Assembly: GCA_039519185.1 (NCBI GenBank) | Contig: CM076847.1 | Coordinates: forward strand, 47,003,708 to 47,067,707 | DNA length: 64,000 bases | From: Astragalus membranaceus | Lineage: Eukaryota > Streptophyta > Magnoliopsida > Fabales > Fabaceae | Direction of reading: 5' to 3' | Shown: piece after piece, positions 32,831 through 43,394 of the stretch | Position numbering within the stretch: position 1 is the stretch's first letter | Layout: every line of letters begins with the position of its first letter | Notes under the pieces: generated by a model | What the model saw: only the letters and a program-made list of their open reading frames with translations | Database searches by the model: none | Told to the model about the DNA's origin: nothing | Position numbers and translations under genes: made by a program

Positions 32831-34685
32831 TTTAAACATGGGGAAAAAATTAAATTAGTGGAAAAAAGGAAAAAAAGTTGGGTGAAAAACTAAATTAGGG
32901 TTAGGTTAAAAAATGATTTTCACTACACTTTCTAATAAATAATTTCCTTACTTAAACATTTTTAATTTTTTTTTTTCATGACCAAAGTTTAGTCATATAC
33001 TTTGTCTACAAGGTGTAATGGTTAAAAGAATTAAAAAAAAAAGTTGTTAGACATAAAAATTAAACTAAAGTTAGCTAAAAAATCATTTTCCACACTTAGT
33101 AAAAAAGTGTTCCAACCTAAATTTTTTTCCTTCTACAACTCAAACTTAACTCAATGACTCCTACATGAAACTTGTATCATTTAGTTCAGAACCTCTACAA
33201 TAATGTCACTCAATTATTTCATTTTTTAAAATTTGTAAACATAGTCAAAAATTAATTGAAACTAGACAACAATATGACACATCTAAAAACAAACAAAGGC
33301 ATGTGAATAAATGTCATAAACCATAATGTAGCCATGTGAAGAACATAGACACAAGGATCTTGACAAATTCATGTGAATAAATGTCATAATTCATTTTTAG
33401 GTTTATGTGAATGATTTTGAATGAAGAATATGGACAAAGGCATGTGAAGTATTGTAATGAGGGATGAAAACAAAAATCAAAATTATCATTTCCCCTCCAT
33501 GGTGGCCCTAGGTCGACTTCATCAAGTGTGTTTTTTTAAACATGGGGAAAAAATTAAATTAGTGGAAAAAAGGAAAAAAAGTTGGGTGAAAAACTAAATT
33601 AGGGTTAGGTTAAAAAATGATTTTCACTACACTTTCTAATAAATAATTTCCTTACTTAAACATTTTTAATTTTTTTTTTTTCATGACCAAAGTTTAGTCA
33701 TATACTTTGTCTACAAGGTGTAATGGTTAAAAGAATTAAAAAAAAAAGTTGTTAGACATAAAAATTAAACTAAAGTTAGCTAAAAAATCATTTTCCACAC
33801 TTAGTAAAAAAGTGTTCCAACCTAAATTTTTTTCCTTCTACAACTCAAACTTAACTCAATGACTCCTACATGAAACTTGTATCATTTAGTTCAGAACCTC
33901 TACAATAATGTCACTCAATTATTTCATTTTTTAAAATTTGTAAACATAGTCAAAAATTAATTGAAACTAGACAACAATATGACACATCTAAAAACAAACA
34001 AAGGCATGTGAATAAATGTCATAAACCATAATGTAGCCATGTGAAGAACATAGACACAAGCATCTTGACAAATTCATGTGAATAAATGTCATAATTCATT
34101 TTTAGGTTTATGTGAATGATTTTGAATGAAGAATATGGACAAAGGCATGTGAAGTATTGTAATGAGGGATGAAAACAAAAATCAAAATTATCATTTCCCC
34201 TCCATGGTGGCCCTAGGTCGACTTCATCAAGTGTGTTTTTTTAAACATGGGGAAAAAATTAAATTAGTGGAAAAAAGGAAAAAAAGTTGGGTGAAAAACT
34301 AAATTAGGGTTAGGTTAAAAAATGATTTTCACTACACTTTCTAATAAATAATTTCCTTACTTAAACATTTTTAATTTTTTTTTTTCATGACCAAAGTTTA
34401 GTCATATACTTTGTCTACAAGGTGTAATGGTTAAAAGAATTAAAAAAAAAGTTGTTAGACATAAAAATTAAACTAAAGTTAGCTAAAAAATCATTTTCCA
34501 CACTTAGTAAAAAATTGTTCCAACCTAAATTTTTTTCCTTATACAACTCAAATTTAACACAATTACTCCTAAATGAAACTTATATAGTGGATTTCAGAAC
34601 CTCTATAATAATGTCATTTAATTTTTTCATTTTTTACAATTTTTTGAACATACTCAAAAATTATTTAAAATATTGTCCAATCTAG
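32822..34685. repeat. About 2.6 tandem copies of a 705-bp non-coding unit inside MULE A
   Basis: The string GTGTGTTTTTTTAAACATGG starts at 32822, 33526 and 34231, a period of 704-705 bp. Copies one and two are almost identical (for example CACAAGGATC at 33353 against CACAAGCATC at 34057). Copy three is truncated and diverges after about 34540. The unit is AT-rich with no coding frame. It separates the divergent transposase and mobile-domain genes. Confidence 0.85.
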
Positions 34686-34727
34686 ACCGTTTAAACTGTC
34701 CGTGCAATCTGGGCCGTCCAAGTTGCT

Positions 34728-34734
34728 TATAAAT
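34728..34734 (+). promoter_or_regulatory. TATA box of the MULE A mobile-domain gene
   Basis: TATAAAT about 100 bp before the ATG at 34831. Just upstream (34682-34720) are ATCTAGACCGTTTAAAC and ATCTGGGCCGTCC, related in reverse orientation to the AACGGnC(T/A)AGAT motif of the other two MULE A promoters. Confidence 0.6.
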
Positions 34735-34830
34735 ATGAACCTACACCAACTTATCCCACATAAACACATCTTCACCTCCATCATCTCCTTACTACACCAT
34801 CTTCACCATATTCACCTCCTTCTTCGAAAA

Positions 34831-36185
34831 ATGTCTTCTCTTATACTAGACCAATCAAATCACATTTCCAACACTCTCAGAGATGGAGCCATGGAGGTTC
34901 ACCACAAGTTCAAACTCCCCAAACCAGATGACGCTATATTACCTTTGATACAAAGAGTTGGGTTTGGTTTAATAGCTTCAATTGGGACATTCAAAATTGA
35001 ACCATCGTTGGTCGCTGCAATGGTCGAACGCTGGAGACCGGAAACACACACGTTTCATCTTCCAGTAGGGGAGTGCACGATAACTCTACAAGACGTGCAG
35101 TTGCAGTTGGGCCTTTCTGTTGACGGAAATGCTCTGACTGCTGATTGTCAAAAAAATTGGCATGAGGTCTGCGAAAGACTTTTGGGTCAGCGTGTCCCAC
35201 CAAATGGAAGGACCGGCCACCAAATTAAGTACACCTGGCTACGAAGTGAATATAACGTAGTACCAGCGGGGGCTTCCATGACAGTAAGGAAGCAATATTG
35301 TAGGGCTTGGCTGTTGCAGTTGATCGGGGGATTCATACTCCCAGACAAAAGTTCTAACAGAGTAAGCATGAAATATCTCCCCCTGTTGGAAAATTTCAAT
35401 GAAATTTCAAACTATAGTTGGGGGTCCGCATGTTTAACCAACTTGTACAGAATGCTCTGTAAGACATCTACAGACTCCACACACGTTATGGGTGGATGTA
35501 CTCTTTTGTTACAGTCTTGGGTCTGGTACCGCATGCCTTTCCTAGCCCCGTCTTGCATCCCTTCTTATGGTTGGCCACTAGCAAAGAGGTAACTATTTGA
35601 AACACCTTACAAATCCTCACAATTATATGTCTTCTTTATGTTAACAGTTCATTTTTTTTGACTAGATGGGCAGTCGCGGCACTTAACCACACAACATGTC
35701 CATCAGACCTTGTTTCATACAGAACAAGGATCGACCACATGAGACATGAAGATTTTAAGTGGTTGCCTTATTATGATTTGCCACTTCCACCAGATGCATA
35801 TGAGGGCTCTGCCATATGGACTACAAACATAGCTATGGTCTGTTTCCAAATGGTAGAATGGCACCAGGCCGACAGAGTGAAATTGCAATTTGGCCTTCTC
35901 CAAGAAATACCATCTGAATCATTTGATTTGACACAGTTTCACTCACTCAGCATGCAGGGTCAGCATGATGTCAATTGGCCTGTATATCACAATCCCTCAA
36001 TTGAGTTATGGAATGATAGACAAAATAAATGTGTTGAGGGTCGACTGCCCGCATTATTTCCAGTTCAACCTGGACCTCCACCTGCCTCGACTGAGGAAGA
36101 CCAAGAACAACCACAACCTCGTCAACGTCCACAGCGTCATCCCCGTCCACGACAGTGTGGAACTGGGTCTCATCTTCTTCGTTAA
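34831..36185 (+). CDS. Plant mobile domain (PMD, MAIN-like) protein of MULE A
   Basis: Two exons: 34831-35588 and 35666-36185 (donor AGAG|GTAACT, acceptor TTGACTAG|ATGG), giving 425 residues. After a short start ('MSSLILDQSNHISN') it shows the aminotransferase-like plant mobile domain: 'LIQRVGFGLIASIG', 'ALVERW'-type block 'VAAMVERWRPETHTFHLPVG', 'CTITLQDVQLQLGLSVDG', 'LLQLIGGFILPDKSSN' and, after the intron, 'RWAVAALN'. The C-terminus is Pro/Gln/Arg-rich. PMD proteins occur as host genes (MAIN/MAIL1, genome stability and silencing) and inside transposons. This one lies within the MULE terminal repeats. Its role in transposition is unknown. A longer frame to the left lacks a better start. Confidence 0.8.
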
Positions 36186-36580
36186 ATTTTAATTTCATGT
36201 ATTATTAGTTTTATTTTAAGCTTTTAATTTTAATTACAACTTAATTTTAATGTAACATGTTCATGGGTTTTTATTCGCTTTAAATCACTATCAATAGCTA
36301 TATATAAATATATAACTGAATAATTGAGTTTAAAAGGAATTGTAACGATTATATGAATTCTTCTTCAATTAATTTAACATAATGTAAAAACTTTAAAACA
36401 ATGATATAAATGCTTAATTAAAATTGTAACTGACTGTTTCAGGCAAAAAAACGGTCTTAGACCAAAAAAAAAAAATCCAAAATAACCCACTTTCTAATAA
36501 TTCTACTTATTTAAATTAATTATTGTAATTAAATTTAATTAATTCATATTTTTATCAATTTAAATATAACAAATTGATTT

Positions 36581-36844
36581 GTGCAGAGTGTACATTGTGC
36601 AGAGTGTGCATTGTGCAGAGTGTGCATTGTGCAGAGTGTGCATAGTGCTGAGGTCTTATTTTATTGAACGGCCTAGATTTTGCCGACATTATTTAACGGC
36701 CTAGATTTTGCCGACATTATTAAACGGCCAAGATTTTGCCGACACAATTTAACGCCCTAGATTTTGCCGACACTAAACCCTACAATCAACGGTTATGATC
36801 ATCCTAATTCAACGGCTCGCACACGATCACCTCTATTATAAATA
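36581..36844 (+). promoter_or_regulatory. Promoter module of the MULE A tandem PB1-like gene
   Basis: In 5'-3' order: about five GTGCAGAGTGTGCATT units (36581-36648), four copies of AACGGCC(T/A)AGATTTTGCCGACA (36666-36772), and TATAAATA (36837-36844), some 115 bp before the ATG. It matches the module upstream of the transposase, although the repeats keep the plus-strand orientation while the genes point in opposite directions. Confidence 0.65.
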
Positions 36845-36959
36845 CATTCTCAAATTACAATAACATTCACACCAACAGTTTACCCTCAACCTACCCTTGG
36901 CTTCTGAGTCATCTTCTCTTCTCTGCTTCTGCCCAAAAACCATCGCCCCACCCGCTAAA

Positions 36960-37832
36960 ATGGAATGGCAGTTGTGCCAAACCCAGTACTCAAACGACAA
37001 ATTCCTAACCGCCCTTCATCACAGTGGAATTGTCACCACCGACGAACATGGTGTTGTCTTTCGTTGTCCTAACCATGTCTTCTGCAGAATGAATAAGGAC
37101 ATCACCTTCGCCCAACTGAAGGAGAAGGCTGAGAGGAAGATTCGTCCAGAGGGAGCGTGGCGTAAAGACGTTGAGCGTATACGTTACCGAAAGTACGAAC
37201 TTGGAGAAGACGGGACTGGCTATTTTTCAGTTATGGAGATCCGCAGCGACGACGACGTCCACACAATGATGGAATATCATGCTACACTTCCCATGGGGCG
37301 ACAAATCTTAGAGCTGTACGTGGACACAAGACGCACTCCAGAAGAAATCATTCATCTTCTTCAACAAAGACCACCCGCACCACAAGAACCCATACCGGAA
37401 AGAGTCATTACGCACACCTGTAAAGTTGACTATCAAGGCAGTTACCAGTCCAGGGAACAACATGGTGTGGTGATTAATGGTAGTAAAACTAAAAATTTCA
37501 GGCTTAAGAACAACATCACCTTCGCCGAATTGAAAGAAAAATTAACGGATAATTTTCACATAGATGGTGTCGAGCAAGAAATCACTAGTATCGTTTCAAA
37601 CTCCCCCTACATCTTTAGCGGCCCACGTAATCGTATTCGGATGTGCCCCGTGCCTATCAAGAAAGACAAAGATGTTCGTGAAATGTTTGAGAAACATGAG
37701 AGCTTCCAAGGTTTGATTGAACCTTATCTCGAATTGTGCGTTCAAACCAGAGAGTCTGGCGATTCCATCGTCCGTAGCATTGTGCCTCCAGTCATCCGAT
37801 GGCCCCTACCTGACAATGTATGGTGGAAGTAG
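36960..37832 (+). CDS. Protein with two PB1-like (MuDR N-terminal) domains, MULE A
   Basis: A single-exon ORF of 290 residues; the first ATG is at 36960 ('MEWQLCQTQYS'). It contains two related domains, residues about 5-115 and 150-270. Each has the pattern 'HGVV(F/I)' then a short linker, 'ITFA(Q/E)LKEK', a block of charged residues, 'KKDKDV' or 'RSDDDV', and 'LELYV' or 'LELCV'. The same pattern opens the MULE A transposase ('EGVVFTC', 'FTLDQLRQAIERK', 'SNDDVDLM'). No DNA-binding or catalytic domain is present, so it may pair with the transposase N-terminus through PB1-like contacts (inference). It could be a regulator, cofactor or inhibitor. It ends about 165 bp before the right terminal repeat. 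Confidence 0.7.
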   Translation: MEWQLCQTQYSNDKFLTALHHSGIVTTDEHGVVFRCPNHVFCRMNKDITFAQLKEKAERKIRPEGAWRKDVERIRYRKYELGEDGTGYFSVMEIRSDDDVHTMMEYHATLPMGRQILELYVDTRRTPEEIIHLLQQRPPAPQEPIPERVITHTCKVDYQGSYQSREQHGVVINGSKTKNFRLKNNITFAELKEKLTDNFHIDGVEQEITSIVSNSPYIFSGPRNRIRMCPVPIKKDKDVREMFEKHESFQGLIEPYLELCVQTRESGDSIVRSIVPPVIRWPLPDNVWWK

Positions 37833-37998
37833 AAGTAGTTTAAATCATGTTTGCCTCTTCTTGTTTTATGTTTTCCTGTCGTTTCGTTTTAAATTTCCTA
37901 TCCTTGTATTTTTGCAATTTGTGTTTTTCATTTCTGTTCTTATCCAATATTAAATTCTGTTCCAATTTTTAATATCTTCATTTTTTACCGTAATTACT

Positions 37999-38349
37999 TT
38001 TTAAACACATTAACGTGTTCAAATATTTTTTTTTTCAGAAAAAATTTAAGAATTAATTTACAATTAACAATATTAATTTTCTAAATTAATTAAAATAATT
38101 AAATTAAATTTATTTAAATTAATATATAATAAATAAAAAATTTAAAAAACACAGTTCAGAAGTCACCCTGGGGGGGGCGACTTCTGAACTAGTTTTTAAA
38201 AAAAAATTAAATTTTTTAGTTCAGAAGTCTCTTTGGGGGGGGCGACTTCTACACTAAAAATGGGATGTGTGCTAGTTTGGTAAATAATCTAAAAGGTGTG
38301 CTATTTTGGTAAAAAAAAAATTTTTTGGTGCTACAGTGGAAACTTTGCC
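37999..38349 (-). repeat. Right terminal inverted repeat of MULE A
   Basis: Inverse complement of 29362-29713, including the GACTTCTGAACT hairpins and G-runs (38150-38260) and the end GGTGCTACAGTGGA...TTTGCC. The 9-mer GGAAATGGG follows. Confidence 0.85.
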
Positions 38350-38358
38350 GGAAATGGG

Positions 38359-38628
38359 CATGCAATGCAATGCAAGATTTTAAAACAATTAGGACTGTTG
38401 TTGACTTACCAACCAAGACAAGTTAGAAATGTAATGTAAAAAGGTGTGTTGTTGAGACTTGCACGCATAATAAGACAGATAAGGGTAGCATAAGCAAACT
38501 ATGTATCTCCTTTCTCTCTTTTAAAACTCTCGCTTCAATTCTCTCGTTAGCTCTGCGTCAGGCGTGTAGTGCACAGTACAACGTGAGAAGATTAACACAT
38601 AGAACAATAATTATTATTTAATTAATTA
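38359..38628. other. Ancestral upstream region of the UPF0496 gene, now between two MULEs
   Basis: Only 270 bases separate MULE A from MULE B. Before MULE A inserted, this sequence directly abutted the DNA upstream of the UPF0496 first exon (29250-29352). It probably contains promoter sequence, now about 9 kb from the gene. No TATA box stands out. Confidence 0.5.
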
Positions 38629-38637
38629 TTAATTAAT

Positions 38638-38840
38638 GGTTTAAATACGTTTTTACCCCCCTAAATAGGGGGTGTTTTGTTTTTACCCCCTGCAAAATAT
38701 TTTTAAAAAAAAAACACCTTGCAAATGTCACCATTTTGGCGTTAGCTCTTCTGTTAGTTCCTCTGTTACAACTGTGTCTACGTGTCAGTGAAGTATCTGA
38801 GTTGGCATTTTTAATTGCCAAAGGGGCTTGCCACGTGTTA
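38638..38840 (+). repeat. Left terminal inverted repeat of MULE B
   Basis: Inverted match to 43395-43598 with a few substitutions. Contains ACCCCC/GGGGGT near the tip and a CACGTG box (38831-38836) near the inner end. In the right repeat the same box lies just upstream of the GRF-finger gene. Confidence 0.8.
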
Positions 38841-39170
38841 GATTATAAGTCACTTTCAATTAAAAAAAATGAAACTAAAAGAAAGAAGAAACAGAGGAAG
38901 AATGGAAAGGTGGTTTCTGAGTAGAGAGTAGAGAGTGAGAGTGAGAGTGAGAATGCAGTAACACACTGAGAAGAAGAAGACGAAGGGTTTTGCGAGAGAA
39001 GAAGACGAAGACGAAAAAGGTGAGACAAGCAACAACGAAGACGAAGCAACAATGAAGACGAAGTGAAACGAAGCTCAAAAACAAGTTTTTCTGTCTTTTA
39101 CTTGGTTCGTTGATGTGTTTTAGTTTAGGGTTTGTGAAATCATTTGATGATGGGTTTGTGAAGCTCAGAA

Positions 39171-39811
39171 GTAAGTTTTTCTGTGTATCAGTTTGAAATG
39201 CAAAAAGAGAGTGTTTATTTCACTCTATTGGTCAAAACACATTTTGATGCGTGTGTTTTTGTTGATTCTGTTGATGTTTGTTGTCATTGTGTGAAGAAAA
39301 TAGGTTATGTTGATTCTCATGCACGTGTTTTTACTTCTGTTGCTGTGATTGTGTTGTTTTTGACTCCTGTTGCTGTGATTATATAGTGATTGACTTACCA
39401 ATGTGTCCCTTTGTGCTTTATTTGACTTGCTTGGGACCACAGTTGTTACTGTTTTTGACCCTTGTTGCTGTGTTGTGTATTTAAATGAGGGGCCTTTGTG
39501 CTTTATTTGACTGAGCAGTTTTCAACACCTGGATTTAATTTAGAAAAAGGAATGCCTTATCTCCGTGGTTCTTTTTTCTTTTTCTCAATATTCCTCTTAA
39601 TTTGAAGATAATATTCCAAACTTAGGTTCCATAAGAAAATTAGTAGTCATAATACTAAGTGTTTCATTTAAAATAAGATGGATAATTTTTATAGCCAGCA
39701 CTTGTTACTCTGGGTTACTAAATGCTTAATTTTACTAAATGATGCTGAAATTCAAAAAAATATATATTTGAGGGACCTTTTTTAAAGTTTAAAATGTTTG
39801 GGTTTTTGTAG
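39171..39811 (+). other. Inferred 5'UTR intron of the MULE B transposase
   Basis: GTAAGTTTTT at 39171 and TTTTTGTAG ending at 39811, three bases before the ATG at 39814, would make a 641-bp 5'UTR intron. The exon upstream would start in the GA-rich stretch after the terminal repeat. Inferred only. Confidence 0.45.
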
Positions 39812-39813
39812 GC

Positions 39814-42221
39814 ATGAGTTTCAGCATCATTATTCACCATGGGGGTAAATTTGAAGTTGGGGAAAACACTGGCTACAATGGTGGGGATATTGCTGTTGCC
39901 AACATCAATGATGTTGACAAATGGAATTTCTTTGAAGCTGTTGACATTGTTAGAGACTTAGGATACAAAGAAGAGGTTCTCCTATGGTGGATGTCTGATT
40001 CACCAGACTATATAGGTGGTTATAAGTCACTTAAGGTAGACAGAGATGCACTCCAATGTTCTGATTTTGCAATCAAGCATAACTGTGACATACATATGTA
40101 TGTTGAATCACTGGTTGGGGAGAAGATTGATGGAGATTCCAGTGGCAAGGGTTTAGAGGAGGAGACTGAAGGAGCTACTGAGGTTGAATCTGAAGATGAT
40201 GCTACAGGGATTCATTTTGATGACAGTGAAGAAGAAAGGGAAAATGCTGTTGATGATGGATTTGAACCTGAGGTACCTGCTGCTGCTGAAGAAAATGTTT
40301 CTGTCAAGAAAGGAAAAACCAAGATTTGGTCTACTCGTAAGTTGATGTCTCCTGCAAAAAGAGCTGCAGCAGAAATAACTTTATATACATCAAGTGATGA
40401 AGAGGAACAAGTGATGGAGGACACATATGAGAGTGAGGAGTTATACAGCACATGTTCAGAAGCAGAGGAAGATGATATTGGACACAGGGGTATGAGGTGC
40501 CCTGTTTTCAAGAAAGAATAATTAAATAGGAATTATAAATTCAAGCTTTGTTTGGAGTTTAACTCTATTGCTCAATTTAAAGAGGCAATTTTGGAACATG
40601 CTATATTAAATGGCAGGGAGTTAAAGTATTTAAAAAATGAAAAAAATAGGGCAAGGCTTGTGTGTAATAATACCAAATGTGGGTATCTGGCTTATTGTAG
40701 TCAAGTGGGTACCACTCACACGTATAGGTTAAAAACATACAAGGGTAAGCACACGTGTGGGAGGGTTTTTAATAATAGAAATGCCAACTCCAAGTGGGTA
40801 AGTAGACTTGTGGCTGAAAAGCTTCAATCAACAAGCAAGGTTAAAATATCCGAAGTCATGTTGGAGATTAGAAGGAAGTATGCTACTGGTGTCACTGTCA
40901 ATAGGGCTTGGAAGGGAATCAAGATTGCAAGAGATCTTGTTGAAGGTGATGCAGATAAGCAATACTCTCAGCTTTGGAATTATGCTGGAGAGCTTGTTCG
41001 GGCTCACCAAGGTAACACTTGCAAAATCAATGTTGATAGAATTCCACCCAGTTTGCAAGCCAGATTTAGGTCTTTTTACTTCTGTTTCAATGGCACAAGG
41101 AGAGGATTCAAGACTGCATGTAGGCCCTTTATTGGGGTTGATGGATGTCATTTGAAGACAAAATATGGGGGACAGCTCTTAATAGCTATTGGAAGAGACC
41201 CCAAATGACCAATATTATCCACTTGCATTTGGAGTTGTTGAGAATGAAACAAAGGAATCATGGAGATGGTTCTTGACCTTGCTTATGGAGGACATTGGTC
41301 AAGAAAGTAGACGGGTTTTCATTTCAGATCAGCAAAAGGTATATTGTTTAAAACCTTCACCGTGTTTCATTTCAGTCTATATTTGGAATGCTACCATCAT
41401 GGTATAAGCCCCATTAATGGCCAAAACATGTGGCCTACAATTTGGGAGGAGGAAATGTTGCCTCCACAATATAAAAGAGGTCCTGGGAGGCCCAAGAAGC
41501 TTAGAAGAAGGGAATTTGATGAAGACCCTAATGCAACCAATTTGAAGAGGCAAAATACCAAATATAGGTGTACCAAATGCAACAAATTAGGACATAATGC
41601 AAGGGGATGCAAAAGCACTGAAGTAAGTGCAGAAGCTCAGTCAAGGAAGGTATAACTTTACACTAATTATGCTTGGTTTAATTTCTGTTTTTATAATTTA
41701 TGCTGCAACTTCAATTAACTTTTGTTTAATTACTTGCTGCGTTTTAGAGGAAGCCAAAGAAACAGAGAACAGATGCAGTCCCTGATGCTGCTGCAAAACA
41801 AGTCCCTGATGATGCTGCACAACAAGTGCCTGATGCTGCTGCACAACAAGTGCCTGATGATGATGCACAACAAGTGCCTAATGCTGCTGCATCGGTCCAT
41901 ATTGCTGCTGCACCAATTGTTGATTCTGCTGCACCAGTCCATATTGCTGCAAAGGTAACAGGAAGGAGTAAACAACTTGGAATTAGACGGAAGCTGTCAA
42001 TCAAAAAAGAATCTGCACCAACAGTGACTGCAGTAGCCGCCACTGCACCAAGAGTGATTGCAGTAGCTGCCACTGCACCAGGAGTGATTGCAGAAGCTGC
42101 CACTGCACATAGTTCAAATGCTACTGCTGATTATGGAGGTGATTTAACCCAAGAGTCGGGAAGAGTAAGAACATCTCCAAGACTAACCAAGACTAGAGTG
42201 AAGAAGTTGTTTCAAAATTAG
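39814..42221 (+). pseudogene. MULE B transposase gene, decayed
   Basis: ATG at 39814; the PB1-like N-terminus ('FSIIIHHGGKFEV') and acidic linker are followed by a stop at 40519-40521. The same frame then continues with the MuDR DNA-binding region ('NSIAQFKEAILEHAILNG') and the DDE start ('RPFIGVDGCHLKTKYGGQ'). A one-base insertion near 41200 shifts the frame, after which 'YYPLAFGVVE' and 'RRVFISDQQK' (second Asp) follow. The last catalytic part and the SWIM finger are missing around 41339-41400. The C-terminal tail resumes ('SPINGQNMWP', 'GPGRPKKLRRRE', CCHC 'CTKCNKLGHNARGC'). An intron at 41650-41747 and a last exon of Ala/Pro/Val repeats end at 42221. The copy cannot encode an active enzyme. 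Confidence 0.8.
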
Positions 42222-42697
42222 GAGATTTAGTAATTTCTCTTGTAATGTAATTTCTATTGTAATGTAATGACAGTATTTTGTTTCAAATGCTGTTGTTTGA
42301 AGTATTTTGGTATCACACGTATTGTATTGAGTAATGACAATATTTTGGTATTTTAATGACAGTATTTTGTAAACTTGATTCTGGTTCAATTCTGGTTCAA
42401 AAATGGATGCTCAATTCCGGTTCACACGTATGTTCAATTAAAACTGTAAGGTTCAAACTTGACAGTATACTTATAGATGCAAATTGTGGTCCTTAATTGT
42501 GGTTTTGGTTTTGCAATTCTGAATCAATGACAGTATGAGTATCCTTATATTTTGCTTATATCTTCAATTCTGGTTCTGCAAACAAACTAATGATTCTGAT
42601 TCAATTAAAAAGCAAACAAACTTCCATTAATAACTTGATTCAAATTACAAACACTAATGATCAATAGAAAACTTAACCAACAACAAATCCTAGGACA

Positions 42698-43227
42698 CTA
42701 ATTTCCATTAACCCAAACAACATAAACAGCAAACACAACCCATGATACAATCAAGACAAATTGAACCCCTTGAAACCTAGATGTAAGTCCCTTAACCCTT
42801 TCCCTCTCATTTGCTAATTTTGTCTTCAGCTTTTCTTTCTCTTTGGTGCTTGCTTCAATTAACTTCTCAGCATAATGACAAGCTTTGCAGCTTTGAATTT
42901 CATGGGAGCTTGCTTCCGTTGAAGGAGAATCCATGAGAGTTTTAAAACGTGCTTCACTTAGTTCATCATCCCACACAAATAATTTGCAACTGTCTTTTAA
43001 CTTCTACAATGGAAAATACACAGTTACAGTTTTACAGTGAGAGAAACAACAATGAATATTACAATTAGTTAACAACATACCCAGTGGAGGTACTTCCAAT
43101 AGGGGCGTCCTGGGTTTGGTGTAGATCCAGAGATGTAGAACTTCATCGTATTCCCACATGGACAAACTGGAAATCGTCTTCTGCGAATTGGTGCATTTGA
43201 TGAAGAACCTTCACTGTGTGTATTCAT
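42698..43227 (-). CDS. GRF-type zinc-finger protein with C-terminal membrane helix (MULE B)
   Basis: Two exons on the minus strand, 43227-43081 and 43003-42698 (donor CACTGG|GTATGT, acceptor TTGTAG|AAG), giving 150 residues. The N-terminus 'RRRRFPVCPCGNTMKFY' is followed by 'NPGRPYWKY', then, across the intron, 'KDSCKLFVWDDEL', the zf-GRF pattern. A coiled-coil-prone region ('ASTKEKEKLKTKLANER') and a hydrophobic helix ('VLIVSWVVFAVYVVW') complete it. Small plant GRF-finger proteins often share this architecture. The third zinc ligand, normally Cys in GRxFWxC, is Tyr here, so metal binding may be impaired. It lies just inside the right terminal repeat and converges on the transposase. Function unknown; a DNA/RNA-binding accessory protein is a guess. 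Confidence 0.7.
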
Positions 43228-43394
43228 GGAGAAGAGAAGAGAATAGATGAACAGAAACAAATGGAGAAGAGAAACGAAGGGAAGAAGAGACACGAAGGGA
43301 AGAAGAAGAAGTAACTTGGGAAGAAGAAGAAGTAACTTGGGAAGAAGAGAAACGAATGGGAAGAAGAAGAAGTAACTATGCGTCTAGGGTTTTT

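Larger units (their letters stand above)
29362..38349. mobile_element. MULE A: near-intact Mutator-like element with three genes
   Basis: An 8,988-bp element flanked by the perfect 9-bp duplication GGAAATGGG (29353-29361 and 38350-38358) and bounded by ~352-bp terminal inverted repeats (29362-29713 and 37999-38349) starting GGCAAA...TCCACTGTAGCACC. It encodes a MULE transposase (minus, 29873-32518), a plant-mobile-domain protein (plus, 34831-36185) and a protein with two PB1-like domains (plus, 36960-37832). Each gene is preceded by a TATAAATA box. All three frames look open after simple introns are allowed for, so the element may have been active recently. It lies about 100 bp upstream of the inferred first exon of the UPF0496 gene. 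Confidence 0.9.

Noticed and set aside
32653..32893. Cys-rich peptides (HCAEC/ALCRV repeats) on either strand
   Set aside because: A pure translation of the GTGCAGAG minisatellite in the transposase promoter.
34831..36185. The PMD gene as a normal host gene (MAIN/MAIL1 orthologue)
   Set aside because: It lies within the terminal repeats and 9-bp duplications of MULE A, with a promoter like those of the other MULE genes. It may still share ancestry with the host genes.
41339..41375. A 37-bp intron in the MULE B transposase (GTATAT...TTTCAG)
   Set aside because: Too short for a plant intron, and the flanks are not adjacent in related transposases; more likely a deletion scar.
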